In this document: piece by piece, positions 33,524-43,320 of the stretch
How the letters are laid out: every line of letters begins with the position of its first letter
Numbering within the stretch: position 1 is the first letter of the stretch
Assembly (NCBI GenBank): GCA_963971225.1
Contig: OZ020270.1
Location: 17,719,817-17,783,816 of the forward strand
DNA from: Melieria omissa
Lineage: Eukaryota; Arthropoda; Insecta; Diptera; Ulidiidae
Direction: 5' to 3'
DNA: 64,000 nt
The notes under the pieces: generated by a model
The model's database searches: none
Told to the model about the DNA's origin: nothing
What the model saw: only the letters and a program-made list of their open reading frames with translations
Position numbers and translations under genes: made by a program

Positions 33524-34139
33524 TGCTTTAAAAGAGTCAACAACACTTTATTACGACTACTTTTTGTAAAAGTATTGTTGTTTTGTAAAAGTAAAGTACT
33601 TGTTTATGTCAAATAAAAATTTTGGTTATTTTTGTTACATTTTGTATATTTTTATTTTTGTTTCTGGTTATTAATTTGTTTTTCTTGTGGCAACACTGCT
33701 TAGAAAGGATCAGTTAAGAATATCATGCAATATGAGCTCGATAGCTTAATTACAACATTACTAAAGTGGATCCAAAGTTCAATATGGTCTTGCCAGAACC
33801 GGATGCCCGCAGAAGTGTTAAGAACAGCATTGTTCTTGCAGAATAGTTGTATCTTTAGTGTTCCCAAAAGTATCGACTATGTACCAAGGTAGTAATCAAA
33901 CGCAGGCTTCATGCCAACCCTGCATCAGCTGTTGAAATTTGAAAAAAAAATTCACTTGCATTTTTTTGGTGAATTGGACACATGGAAACATGGTCACCTC
34001 TATCATAATTAAATTTCAGAACGTCATACATTTTGTAAATGTTGGATTTCTTTTACATAGCTGGTGTGTTATGCTTTTTAAAATACGTCTTTTGAGTTTT
34101 TCGTAATTCTATTAGAAGGTGTTTTCAAAATGTAGTAAC
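33524..34139. other. Non-coding interior of hAT-ended block
   Basis: No gene recognised. AT-rich, with a TTTTTGTAAAAGTA motif repeated near 33560 and 33585. Confidence 0.4.
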
Positions 34140-34159
34140 TCAAAACAAAGTGAAAGGGT

Positions 34160-34242
34160 CGCAAACATCGATGTTTAAAACACTCGATGTTGATGCTAAA
34201 CATCGATGTTTATAAAACATCGATGTCGATGTCGCAGCTCTA
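34160..34242. repeat. Right subterminal ATCGAT palindrome cluster
   Basis: Mirrors the left end: AACATCGATGTT-type sites at about 34166, 34198 and 34216, plus TCGATGTTGATG (near 34183), ending in the TIR complement GTCGATGTCGCAGCTCTA at 34225-34242. Confidence 0.75.
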
Positions 34243-34250
34243 CAGTGGAC

Positions 34251-34782
34251 CGTCAACTCCCAGAAAAGTACGACGACGGGGTATAGCCCCAATGAACTTA
34301 TTTTCGATTTCAAACTTAACAACGTGGTCCATAATCGAATGGTGGCAGCGGTCATTGATGACGATCAGGATCAACCCATGCAAGAGAAGCGAGGCGCTGC
34401 CCTTGCTCGTATTGAAAAACAGCGCTCCAAGTGGAAGGTGCGTTTTGACCAGAAGCATCGACGGTCCTCCATCTACGCAATCAATGATTTGGTCGTTGTG
34501 CAGAACGAGCCTCCTGCGACTGGCGAATCGCGAAAACTCGAACCAAAGTTCCGAGGCCCATATGTTGTTATCGAAGTACTCGGTAATGATCGCTACCTTA
34601 TACGAGGTGTCGATGGCATGCAAACCAGCCAGCGAAAACTTGAAACCGTGCATGTCTCGGATAAGCTAAAACCGTGGCCTCCGGAGCTCGACGGTGTGAG
34701 TGATCACGACGACGACGGCGAGGAAGGCGATGCATCATACATCGGGACGATGCCTTGTCAGGAAGGGCCGATTGTCAAGTGA
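34251..34782 (+). pseudogene. gypsy-2 integrase C-terminal domain
   Basis: Resumes the integrase after the 8-bp TSD. The frame shifts once before 34324, then is open: VRFDQKHRRSSIYAINDLVV, KFRGPYVVIEVLGNDRYLI and an acidic tail. This is the C-terminal DNA-binding part of gypsy integrase. The stop TGA (34780-34782) falls 10 nt inside the 3' LTR, as in gypsy-1. Confidence 0.85.
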
Positions 34783-34952
34783 CTTGGCCGCACTAGCCCC
34801 AGGTGGTGCCGCAGCTAAGCTCACGCGGCGAAAGAAAAGGGAACGGACAGAGAGACGAAGAACGACTGCCCGCGCACGCGCACGTTAAGACAATCGAATT
34901 ACTTATTTTTTAATTAATTACTTGAATAAAAAACGTTAAATAAATCCTGACA
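34773..34952 (+). repeat. gypsy-2 3' LTR (180 bp)
   Basis: Matches 15729-15909 with about six differences (for example CACTAGCCCC against CACTGGCCCC). It is preceded by GGGCCGAT with no long purine tract. ATTG TSD follows at 34953-34956. Confidence 0.92.
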
Positions 34953-34956
34953 ATTG

Positions 34957-35235
34957 ATTATACAGAAATACAGATTATACAGTCATATAAAAATTAATAA
35001 TAATTCAATTTGTGACATTTCTTAAGACTATCGTGACAATTCAAAAAATTAACAAGTGGTATATTTATTTTTTTGTTATTTTAATGCTGTTGCCCGTTGC
35101 TTTTGATATTTTTTTGTTTTTCTTTTGTTTTTTGTTTGGTGTTTTTGTTGTTTTTGCTCGGAAGAAAATATATATTTGCACAGTTTATTTTTAACGAAGA
35201 TTGCTTTTGTGTATGTTCCTCCCATCGCACACACG
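34957..35235. other. T-rich non-coding spacer
   Basis: Between gypsy-2 and the Harbinger MITE. No gene recognised; it does not continue the gypsy-3 integrase frame. Confidence 0.4.
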
Positions 35236-35238
35236 TTA

Positions 35239-35753
35239 AGCGGCCTTTAGACGGTCGCACATGTCCGCAATCATGTGCGGCGCGACAAGAAGAATGACCG
35301 TGTAAACGCAAGAAATTCGTGTCGTCGGACATGTGCGACGGTTTTCAAAATTGTTTGATTTCTCTGTCGGCGCGACGCACATGTGCGACCGTGTAAACGG
35401 CTGTGTGACACACATAGTGCATTTTTTCATTCGATCGGTGGACAGCGAGCAGTGAGGATGGCGTCGCAAAAAAATGAAATATTGTGGAAGGAGTTCTTTG
35501 AGGTGTATAGACACAATCGCGAACTGTGAGAAGTAAAAGGTGAAGATTATAAAAATAAAAATTAAAAGAAACGCAGCATAGAGGTGCTTTTATGCAAATT
35601 TAAAGAAATTGATGCGAAAGCGCATACCATGTTGCTTCGTTGGCAGCAGCGAGACAACTGAAGTGTGCGCACATGTTTGACCGTGTAAACGCTCATCGCA
35701 CATTTCCCCCATCGCACATGATTGCAAACATGTGCGACCGTCTAAAGGCCGCT
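35239..35753 (+). mobile_element. Harbinger-type MITE carrying a MADF remnant (515 bp)
   Basis: TTA on both sides (35236-35238 and 35754-35756). Termini are a perfect inverted repeat of at least 26 bp starting AGCGGCCTTTAGACGGTCGC. CGCACATGT motifs are repeated near both ends. The 3-bp TTA duplication and the MADF-like remnant point to PIF/Harbinger. Confidence 0.85.
35458..35661 (+). pseudogene. MADF-domain protein remnant
   Basis: From ATG 35458 the frame reads MASQKNEILWKEFFEVYRHN, matching the start of MADF DNA-binding domains (aromatic-rich first helix, then LW). In-frame TGA follows at REL, then EVKGEDYKNKN and a TAA, then KRSIEVLLCKFKEIDAK. The spacing of Trp/Phe/Tyr fits MADF; both stops are single-base-change type. 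Harbinger elements often carry such a Myb/MADF partner gene. Confidence 0.65.
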
Positions 35754-35756
35754 TTA

Positions 35757-36185
35757 AAAACAATTGCTTGCCACTTATAAAAATATCCATATGGAGGATT
35801 TCTCCTGGAAGGTGTGGAATTGGTGTTTTACCTATTCCAGGATCGGGGGGTTTTCGTTGATACTTATTTTCCAAACATATCTTGCAATTTGTTATTATTG
35901 ATTTCAATAATTTTTGTATGTCTGGAAAATAATATTCACGATAAATTTGGCGAAAGTTTTCATGTAAGCCTCGATGAGCCCGGTTGTGCTCCGTTGCTAT
36001 CAATTCCATTTGATCATCTTTGTTGATTAAATCAATCAGGAGAAGCTCAGTGTGAATAAATTTAACGCCAGGAAAAGCCAATATTATTACATTTTGTATC
36101 TCTGCTAATGTTTTGAGATCGCAGAAAATTCCGTTGGTTACGTTAGGGTTAATAATACTTTTTAAGCATTGAATAAGACTCTCAA
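35757..36185 (-). pseudogene. gypsy-3 integrase N-terminal region
   Basis: Minus-strand frame with the HHCC zinc finger: TEHNRAHRGLHENFRQIYRE, then ITNCKICLENKYQRKP, then LPGEILHMDIFISGKQLFL, where the first catalytic Asp (HMD) of the core sits. It ends at the Harbinger MITE. Typical of 17.6/297-type gypsy integrases. The remainder of the core is not found on the other side of the MITE. Confidence 0.85.
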
Positions 36186-37077
36186 CTGTCATATATCACA
36201 GGATCTGGGATATATAGTTCCAGTACCCAAATGTCAGTCAGCCTTGGTAGTTTGGCAACCGTCTTCCAAGCGGAAGTCTGTGCTATCAATCAGTGTGCCA
36301 GAGAAATTCTGAACCTTCACCCTCATCGGAAAAGGATTATCATAATGTCAGACAGCCAGGCCGCGATAAGACCCTTGCACGCGTCGACATTTACCTCTAA
36401 GTTGGTATGGGAGACAGCTAATCTTCTCCAACAACTGTCAACAGGGAATCGAGTAATAATACACTGGATTCCAGCACATTGCGGCTATGATGGTAATGTG
36501 GATGCAGACAGATTGGCAAGGGAGGGAGCTGGAAAGCGACCATTTGGACCCGAACCGATCTTAGGTGTCAGCAAATCTCATTACAAAGGTTGTATTAAGA
36601 AAGAATAATTGATCAAAGCAAATGCAAGATGGTCAAAATCAATTGGTATGGAGTGTACCAAAGCCTTTTTACCGCGATACTCAAGCAGAAATGCAAAGTT
36701 TCTCCTACGCTTGAGCAGACCGGAACTAAAACTCATGACAGGAGTAATCAGCGGACACTGTCTGCTAAACAAACATAAGACCCGTCTGAAATTAACAGAC
36801 AGTGAAATATGTAGATTTTGCATGGAGGATGACGAGACTTCCATACACCTGATAACTGAATGCCCGGCCTTAGTTCATGCAAGAAAGCAGGCACTAGGCG
36901 AGGAAATATTACAGACTACTCATCTGTCTGAAATTGATCTCGCAAGAATTAAAATGTTCTTTGAGAAAATAGGAGGAAATAGTCTCTTCCAGTACTGAAC
37001 TCGGGCAAGGCACAATAGTTCAAAATGAACGCAGTGCCATAGACAGCCAATGTCTAGCCCCAATCAATCTTAATCTT
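36186..37077 (+). mobile_element. 5'-truncated RNase H-bearing non-LTR element
   Basis: Flanked by an exact 11-bp duplication AAGACTCTCAA (36175-36185 and 37078-37088). It contains the C-terminal end of ORF2 and a short 3' UTR ending in an AATCTTAATCTT tail. RNase H in ORF2 excludes Jockey/CR1 and suggests an I/LOA-type element. Confidence 0.85.
36195..36998 (+). pseudogene. Non-LTR RNase H and C-terminal Cys/His region
   Basis: The frame begins within RNase H (TGSGIYSSSTQ, FQAEVCAINQCA, SDSQAAI, WIPAHCGYDGNVDAD), showing Glu and Asp of the active site; the first Asp is lost by truncation. A TAA at 36606-36608 interrupts it, and the same frame goes on with the C-terminal CRFCMEDDETSIHLITECP motif to stop 36996-36998. 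One nonsense mutation in 268 codons indicates a fairly recent fragment. Confidence 0.85.
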
Positions 37078-37088
37078 AAGACTCTCAA

Positions 37089-38056
37089 GAGTATCAAAGG
37101 TGATCGTGTGACGAATCAGTTTTTTAAAAAGAATTTTAGTAATTTTGCTAAAAGAATTAGACTTGGAAACCATTAACTGGTTTATGAATTGGTTAAGGCA
37201 GGTTCTCACCTTGTGGATCCGAAAAAGTGCACTTTTTTTTAGGAATTTTTTTGAGAAAACGGTTAAAGATACAACGCTTTTTTCTGGATATGAACACACA
37301 TTTATTTAGAGAATACAATTTTTCAAATTGAATGAATCAAAAAAGGGGGGGAGGGGGCGTCCATCAGTGGCGGCATGTCGTTACCGCTACCGGAAGTAAT
37401 TCCGTCAAAACCCGTGATCTGAAACACAAAAATCGAACACATTCTTAATGAATGAACCAAGATCATGAAAAAAAATCAAAATTACAAAAGTTATGAGGTT
37501 TTGAAAAAAAAATTACGATTTTCGCATTTTTTTGTTCACTTATTATTTTTTTAAATAAACAATTTTCAATATTTTTGGCTGATCGTGGTTCGTTTGTTAG
37601 AAAAAACCCTAAGGAACATTTAAAAAAAAATTTGGTGGCGATTGGTTCATTCCAGCTCCTTCAATCACTTCCGTTAGGTCCGAAAATGTGGTTCTCAGAA
37701 AAACGCGTTTAAAGTTTAAAGCGCGCTTGGCCGGTGGTAGACACTGCTCTATGTAACGGCCTGTAACTTTTGTAATTTTTCAGATTTTGATCTGGAGCAC
37801 ATTTTTGAAACATATATTTACACGATAAGGCAAACAAAAATCGTTGTTTTTTTTCCTCACAAGGTGAGAACCTGCCTTAATAGGACAATTTACTGTTTTA
37901 ATTACTTGACTTAAAGATTCTTCGCTGTGCACAGTTTCGTATGATGCAACTTCACTCAAATTGTGGGAAAACTTCCTAGAAAGTGCGTCCGCTACTTTAT
38001 TATCTTTTCTAGGTTTGAAATGAAAACTGGGTGAAAACTCTTCTATGAACGCCCGC
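37089..38056 (-). pseudogene. gypsy-3 RNase H end and integrase linker, split
   Basis: On the minus strand, 38056-37881 reads FIEEFSPSFHFKPRKDNKVA followed by DALSRKF, the end of gypsy RNase H. After the TTAA MITE the linker continues (INQLMVSKSNSFSKITKILF, then LIRHTITFDTLESL) to the non-LTR target site. Positions 37197-37876 belong to the MITE. Confidence 0.8.
37197..37876. mobile_element. TTAA-type MITE B (680 bp)
   Basis: TTAA on both sides (37193-37196 and 37877-37880). Perfect 19-bp inverted termini GGCAGGTTCTCACCTTGTG. Internal blocks GTGGCGGCAT near 37367, AAAACCCGT near 37408 and AGAAAAACGCGTTTAAAGTT near 37697 align in order with MITE A. Non-coding. Confidence 0.85.
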
Positions 38057-38199
38057 TAAGGTGCGTAACATAATTATAAGACACTCAGAAAATTTCACTT
38101 TGCAGCTTCGCCAAATCTAAACAGTAAGTTTTTTTAGAAAAGCAAAAACGCAGAATGATTTTGTGAAGTTTCAGTTTGAATGTTAGGCATAACATAATA

Positions 38200-39515
38200 G
38201 GGTCAGATGGGGGAAATGTAAACAAGGGGTAAATGTAAACAGCGGTTATTTTATGCTTTTAAAATTAAATGCAACAGACCATGACCCAAAAAAATATTAA
38301 TTTAACATGTCCTTAAACTGTCGCCGAACTTTCACGTCGGTGGCTTTCAAATATCAATGAAAGTTTTAGTCTTAAAGAGAACGTGTGTTCTAAAAGTGAA
38401 AATCACTTTTGTAAGTATTTTTCAATTTGTGTGTGAAAGTGCTTAAACTAAAAATTCTTGTAATATTGTAACTTTGTTTATCAATCTTAGAGTGTAAGGA
38501 ACTAAAATTGTTGCTGTCTTTCCTTAAATTTGTAATTATTTTGTTTTTTTTTTCGTGTTTACATTTCCCCCAATAATTTTTAGCATGTGGGGTAAATGTA
38601 AACACTTTTTTGGGGTAAATGTAAACGTTTTTTTCTGAGAGCCTTCCCGGTTCGTATAATTTCCAGTGATCAGAATGCCACGAACGTATGTAAGGAAGAA
38701 GCCACTTGTAGAGTATCACGTAAAAGATGTAGAAAACGCTGGTAATGATACTATTAGTAAGGAAAAAAGCCAATTCCTAGACTTAAGCCAATGAAGTATA
38801 GTGAAGTTTTGACTTCTAACAAAGTTCTTAAGCGACTCAAGGAAAAAAGTCAAAAAGATAGCAAACAAAACCTCTAAGCCCAAGAGAAAGTCTGTTTTAT
38901 AATCTAAAAACCGCTTCCATAGAAAACACGAACCAAAAGCACGAGTACAAAGGACTCTGCAATTGGAAAATACGTTGTCTATAAAGATGGTAGTGCATGG
39001 AATGAGAAGTTTGAAGTTGATGATGTAGATGAGAAGGAGGAGCTGGAATCCGTGGATCCAGCTAGGCTTACAAAAGGTAAATTTCTACTGATCAAGTTTA
39101 AGGGAGATAGCAGATTAACTATACTTTTCAAATACGTATGCGTTATACAATTCTACCAACAAAATGACGATATTGACAAAATCTCCTCAAAAGTGTGGGC
39201 ACCTTGAAGAATACCTACCTAGATACCGAAGTCCCGAGTGTCTTAAGGGAGCGAAAGCACTGTTTCCTTTTACCCCTGAATTTTAAAAATAATTTGGGAA
39301 ATGTAAACAACACCGGGGTAAATGTAAACACCACTCTTTTGCGCTTCGTTGGTTTTAAAGAGCGAGTTACTGATCACCAGTGCAATACCTGATGTTTTTT
39401 AAAATAATGTTAATTTTTGAAAGTAGAAAAGGTGTCCTAAAAAGTTTTTTTTCAGTTTTTTCAAAGTACTTGCGCAAAAAAAGCAAAAAGTGTTTACATT
39501 TCCCCCATCTGACCC
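38200..39515 (+). mobile_element. pogo-like element with repeated GTAAACA motifs (1316 bp)
   Basis: TA on both sides (38198-38199 and 39516-39517). Perfect inverted termini of about 26 bp starting GGGTCAGATGGGGGAAATGT. The motif GGGGTAAATGTAAAC or GGAAATGTAAAC occurs eight times in either orientation (about 38212, 38227, 38555, 38589, 38612, 39298, 39315, 39490). A remnant of a transposase with a psq-like N-terminus lies inside. Confidence 0.85.
38676..39210 (+). pseudogene. Degenerate pogo/Tigger-like transposase remnant
   Basis: Starts MPRTYVRKKPLVEYHVKDVE, similar to the psq-type helix-turn-helix N-terminus of Tigger/jerky-like proteins. Further on, an acidic stretch (EVDDVDEKEELESVDPARLT) and KGKFLLIKFKGDSRLTILFK resemble the C-terminal region of such proteins. 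Stops and shifts separate the two, and the DDE core is absent. Identification is by these two fragments and the TIR/TA ends. Confidence 0.5.
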
Positions 39516-39689
39516 TATTCTTAAAAATTTTTGTAAAATATACCGTTAGCTTTTGTGGGAATGAGCAATATTTGAGGTAGGTGCAATCGTAACAAAATTA
39601 TAAGACACTTTGAATTAAAAGTATTCACAGTGCGCAGATACATTTTTTTATTTAGGCGTTGATTTCGGGATTTAATTCAATTAATTTAA

Positions 39690-40735
39690 ATTAAAATACC
39701 TGCCGGTAAATTACTAACTGAAAAGGAACAAGGCGAAATTACTCATTTTAACGTTGCCGGGTTTAGTGTAAGCGAAATTTTGAAGGAAATCGGTCGTTCT
39801 CTGTGTGCTATTGCCGGATTTCTACGCAATCCACATAATTACGGCAAATGACGAAGTACTGGTCGAAAACAAAAGCTGTCTGACCATGACAAGCGCAGAA
39901 TTTTGTTCAAAGCGAGCAATTCGTTCACCTCTTGTTCGCAGCTCGCAGCCTTTAGCAGCCGGCCAGGGTCTAAAATGACCATTTGACGTTTGTTAAACAA
40001 CTCGGAAAATATTGTCCGAGCTGTTATGAAGAGGTCCCCGACTTTCCTACCACTTCACAAAGCTGCACGACTCCAATTTGCGCGAAATAATCTGGATACT
40101 TGCTGGGACATGGTGAACATATTTTAATATGTTAACTAACATGACTATAAATTCATATTTTTTTCCAAAATGTTATCTTTTTTGATAAAAAGAAATTTAA
40201 TTTGGATGGACCAGATGGTTGTCTATGTTACTGGAGGGTTTTCAGTAAGGAACCCCTTAAATTTTCTAAAAGAAATTTCGGTGGCGGATCTGTGATGGTG
40301 TGGGGCGTATTTCAAAAACATGGAACGGTCGATTTTCGCTTCACGAGCTCAAGAATGGGCAGTACAGGATATACTGGAGAGTTGGATCGCGGCCTTCTTC
40401 TATTTTGATTAGAAAATAGATATAAACCATATAATTTTATGCAAGGTAACGCGGCCATTCATAAAAGTCGGCAAACAATAGGGTTTTAGAAGATTGCTTT
40501 GGTCAAACTATGGACCGACCAACTTGTTCGCACGACTTGATCCCGATTGAAAATATGTGCGGAGTACTTGCCAGGCGTGTCTATAGGAAAATGAAAATAT
40601 AACTCTGTTGGGGACTTAAAAATTACTATTTTAAAGGAGTGGAGCCATCTGGAGCCCCAATTATCGGTTAAGCTTATAAATTCCATGTGAAAACAGTTGT
40701 TTGATATTAAAAAGAAAGGGGCGGGTACCATTAAT
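39690..40735 (+). pseudogene. Tc1-like transposase, decayed
   Basis: The N-terminus reads KLLTEKEQGEITHFNVAGFS then SEILKEIGRS, a paired-type HTH, followed by GRKQKLSDHDKRRI and the second HTH (RAVMKRSPTFLPLHKAARLQ). A gap near 40110-40195 removes the region around the first Asp. From 40202 the frame gives GGGSVMVWGVFQKHGTVDF, a typical Tc1 DDE block, and later remnants near 40500. Stops and shifts abound. Confidence 0.75.
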
Positions 40736-41036
40736 TATTGATTCAACGTTTCTTTAAAAAAAAAAGATTGAAATCTATGTTAATGTCAACAAAAAAAACC
40801 CATGTGTTTTATAATTTTGTTACGCTTGCAGCTACCTCAAATATTGCTCATTCCCACAAAAGCTAACGGTATATTTGACAGGAATTTCTGGAATATTAAG
40901 TTATGCCTAAACTTAAAACTGAAACTTCACAAAATCATTCTGCGTTTTTGATTTTCTAAAAAAAATTACTGTTTAGATTTGGCGAAGCTGCAAAGTGAAA
41001 TTTTCTGAGTGTCTTATAATTATGTTACGCACCTTA

Positions 41037-42438
41037 TCTTTTCATTTTTGCATTCGGGTTTTTCTCTGACATTGCAAATATTTCAGTGGCTGATGGTCAG
41101 TAAAAATTTTTATATCTTTGATTCCGTACAAATAATGGCGAAGTTTTCTCAATGCCCATACAATCGCGAGTAGCTCACGTTCATTAGTGGCGTAATTTTG
41201 TTCGCAAGCAGAGAGCGTTCGCGAAATCATTGTAATTGGGCGACCTTTTTGCGACAAAACCGCGCCTAAAGCTGTAGAAGAGGCATCTGTTGTGAGCTCA
41301 AAAGATTGGTCATAGTAGAGGTATTGAAGTTAAACAGCCTCTGAGGCTAGTATCTGTTTTATTCGTTCAAATGCTTGAAGCGCTTCAGAATTAAAGTCGA
41401 TTTTCACGTTTTTTGCATTGTGCGTACCCACTTTTCCGTTTTCGCCGCGAAGATAAACAGTCAAAGGTTTGACGATGGCAGCGTAATCTTTTATAAAACG
41501 TCGGTAATAGCCGGATAGGCCAAGAAATTAACGTAACGCTCGATGGGTTTGCGGAAGCTCGTAAATAATAATGTCATGAACCTTATCCGGATAAGTTCTA
41601 ATGCCTGCTTCAGAAACGAGAAACCCCAGAAACTCTACCTGGGTTTTAAAAAATTTTGATTTTTCAGGCGACACTCTCATCCCTGCATTCTCAAGTTTTT
41701 GAAGTATGTGATCAATGTGTTTTAAATGTGACTCTCCATATGGAGAGTAAATGATTATGTCATCGACATAAACATGACAATATTTCCCTATAACTTCACG
41801 TAAAACATCATCGATGAATAATAATTAATTAATTGATTGGCACGACAGCCCGCTTACGCGAGACTAAGGCCTAGCTTCCCGCAGCCACCCGTGTTGTGCG
41901 TGTGAATTTTGTACGCGGGTGGAAGGGACCTACAGTTTTATGCCGGTTCCGAACGGCAGGTTGGGAGCTTTTTCATAGGCAATTTTTACTCTCAGAGGTT
42001 TGCCATTTCCAGCTGAGAGGACAGCCACCGAAAGAGAAAACGAGTTTCCCGTTATTTTTTTTAGGTGTTACTACATGCAGAATTCGATCTTGCGTCGCTC
42101 TGCATGCGACTCGCTGGACCGCGCACTAACCAACTGGCCCTTTGAAAAATACTGGGCGCGTTTCTTAACCCAAAAGGTAATCTACAAAATTCGTATTTTC
42201 CGTTGTTTATACTAAACGCTGTTTTCTGCCTATCCTCTTCACATATAATTATTTGATGAAATCCTGACTTGAGGTCTAACGTTGTAAAAAATTTCGAACT
42301 TCCTAAGTTTGCCAAGATTACAGATGTATCCGGAATGGGATGTCGATCCGGATTTGTTTTTTCATTAATTTTCCGAAAGTCGCTCACCATTCGCATTTTT
42401 TGCTTTCCATCTTCATCAAAACCCTTCTTAGACACCAC
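41037..42438 (-). pseudogene. gypsy-3 reverse transcriptase and RNase H, split by a SINE
   Basis: Minus-strand reading starts VSKKGFDEDGKQKMRMVSDF with motif A FFTTLDLKSGFHQI and LPFGLRNAPSIFQRA, then the SINE (41819-42136). It resumes with the catalytic VYVDDIIIYS, FLGLSGYYRRFIKDY, TTDASSTALGAVLSQKGRPI and ATNERELLAIVWALRKLRHY ending FTDHQPL before the Tc1 element. Stops occur near 41530 and 41330. The YVDD box and RNase H Asp remain, but the gene is dead. Confidence 0.85.
41819..42136 (-). mobile_element. tRNA-derived SINE, copy 1 (5' truncated)
   Basis: Near-identical to the copy at 43321-43656 but missing the first 20 or so nucleotides of the tRNA head. The tail is AAT-rich, as in the other copy. 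No TSD found. It interrupts gypsy-3 RT after FQRA. Confidence 0.85.
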
Positions 42439-43310
42439 GTGAACAGTTGAATTATAAGGCGAACAAGATTCTCTTATTATACTTTCCCCAAGAAGCGTTC
42501 TTTTTCATTATTGATAAATGGAGCTACAGAAAAAGGATAAGGATAACTTCGGCTGTATATCGGTTCGGTTGTTCGCGATTCTGGCTTTAACGGTCGTGTT
42601 GTATGGCAAGGCTCTATTTGGGTCAGCAAAAGCATTAATATTCTTATTTATTATCTGTCGAAACTGGGCTTGAAATTTGGCTGGAACTGACTTGTCCTCT
42701 ATTGTAATTAAATTTACTTGATCGCATGAAAGATATTGTAATTTTTCTTTATCATTTCGGTAAAGTCAATACCCTCTAACACTATCAATTTTTGCGTGAA
42801 TTTGTCTTAAAAAATCGTAACCTATAATACCGTCGAACGTACTTAAGCTTGAAAGCAGAAAGAACGTTGAGGTATTGTCTAACACATTAATTAGGCATTT
42901 TTATTTATAAAATTTTTACCGTTTATTGACTTCAAATTGAAAGGTTTTTCCAAAGGCTTAATTCCTTGAAGAAATGAAAAGTACTTTATATAATTAATTT
43001 TTAATATAATTTTTTGACGTGGCAGTCTCAATTAAAGTGCGAAGCTCCTGACCGTTGTTGCACTTTTTCGTAATAAACGGTAGGAGCGATTTCAGTTTAA
43101 AAAATTAATTTCATCCCCATATTCCGCTACAACATCATCATTGCAGTTATGATTGTTATTTTGAGGGTTTTCGTAATAATATTCATTTTCAAAATCAATA
43201 TTCTGACTCAGGTTTTCCCCTTCATTCGAAAAAGTTTCTAATTCTTCCGGCATATAATTTACCTTTTGTGATTTCTGAAAAGGTGAACGATCGGAATGTA
43301 AATGTTCGCG
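42439..43310 (-). other. gypsy-3 protease region, heavily decayed
   Basis: Continuous with the gypsy-3 copy but full of stops; I can follow short stretches on the minus strand (for example a spacer with EPCHTTRPLKPESRTT) but no intact protease motif. No other element is visible here. Confidence 0.5.
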
Positions 43311-43320
43311 ATTCCGCTTA

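Larger units (their letters stand above)
20696..34242. mobile_element. 13.5-kb hAT-ended element with nested elements
   Basis: The block is flanked by an exact 8-bp duplication CAGTGGAC (20688-20695 and 34243-34250) within gypsy-2 integrase. It has perfect 18-bp terminal inverted repeats TAGAGCTGCGACATCGAC. Both subterminal regions are packed with AACATCGATGTT palindromes. The 8-bp TSD and TIR indicate hAT. Minus the Bel/Pao insertion (21428-28688 plus TSD) about 6.3 kb remain, and after removing recognisable MITEs about 4 kb of non-coding DNA. I find no hAT transposase gene inside, so it is non-autonomous. Confidence 0.85.
15729..34952 (+). mobile_element. gypsy-2 retrotransposon expanded by nested insertions
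   Basis: LTRs at 15729-15909 and 34773-34952 are flanked by the exact 4-bp duplication ATTG (15725-15728 and 34953-34956), so all 19.2 kb between them began as one insertion. The gypsy coding pieces are at 15968-18620, about 18950-18985, 20055-20695 and 34251-34782. The rest is later insertions: an unassigned insertion, a non-LTR fragment and the hAT-bounded 13.5-kb block. LTRs differ at about six positions over 180 bp. Confidence 0.92.
38059..41034 (+). mobile_element. Tc1-type element with ~220-bp inverted repeats (IR/DR)
   Basis: TA on both sides (38057-38058 and 41035-41036). The outer ends are AGGTGCGTAACATAATTATA and its complement. Similarity between arms continues for about 220-230 bp (left 38059-38199 plus 39516-39610; right about 40808-41034). 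Within each arm a second site CGTAACAAAATTATAA repeats the terminal site, giving an inverted repeat with two direct repeats per arm, as in Sleeping Beauty-like Tc1 elements. A pogo-like element sits in the left arm. The transposase gene between the arms is decayed. Confidence 0.88.
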
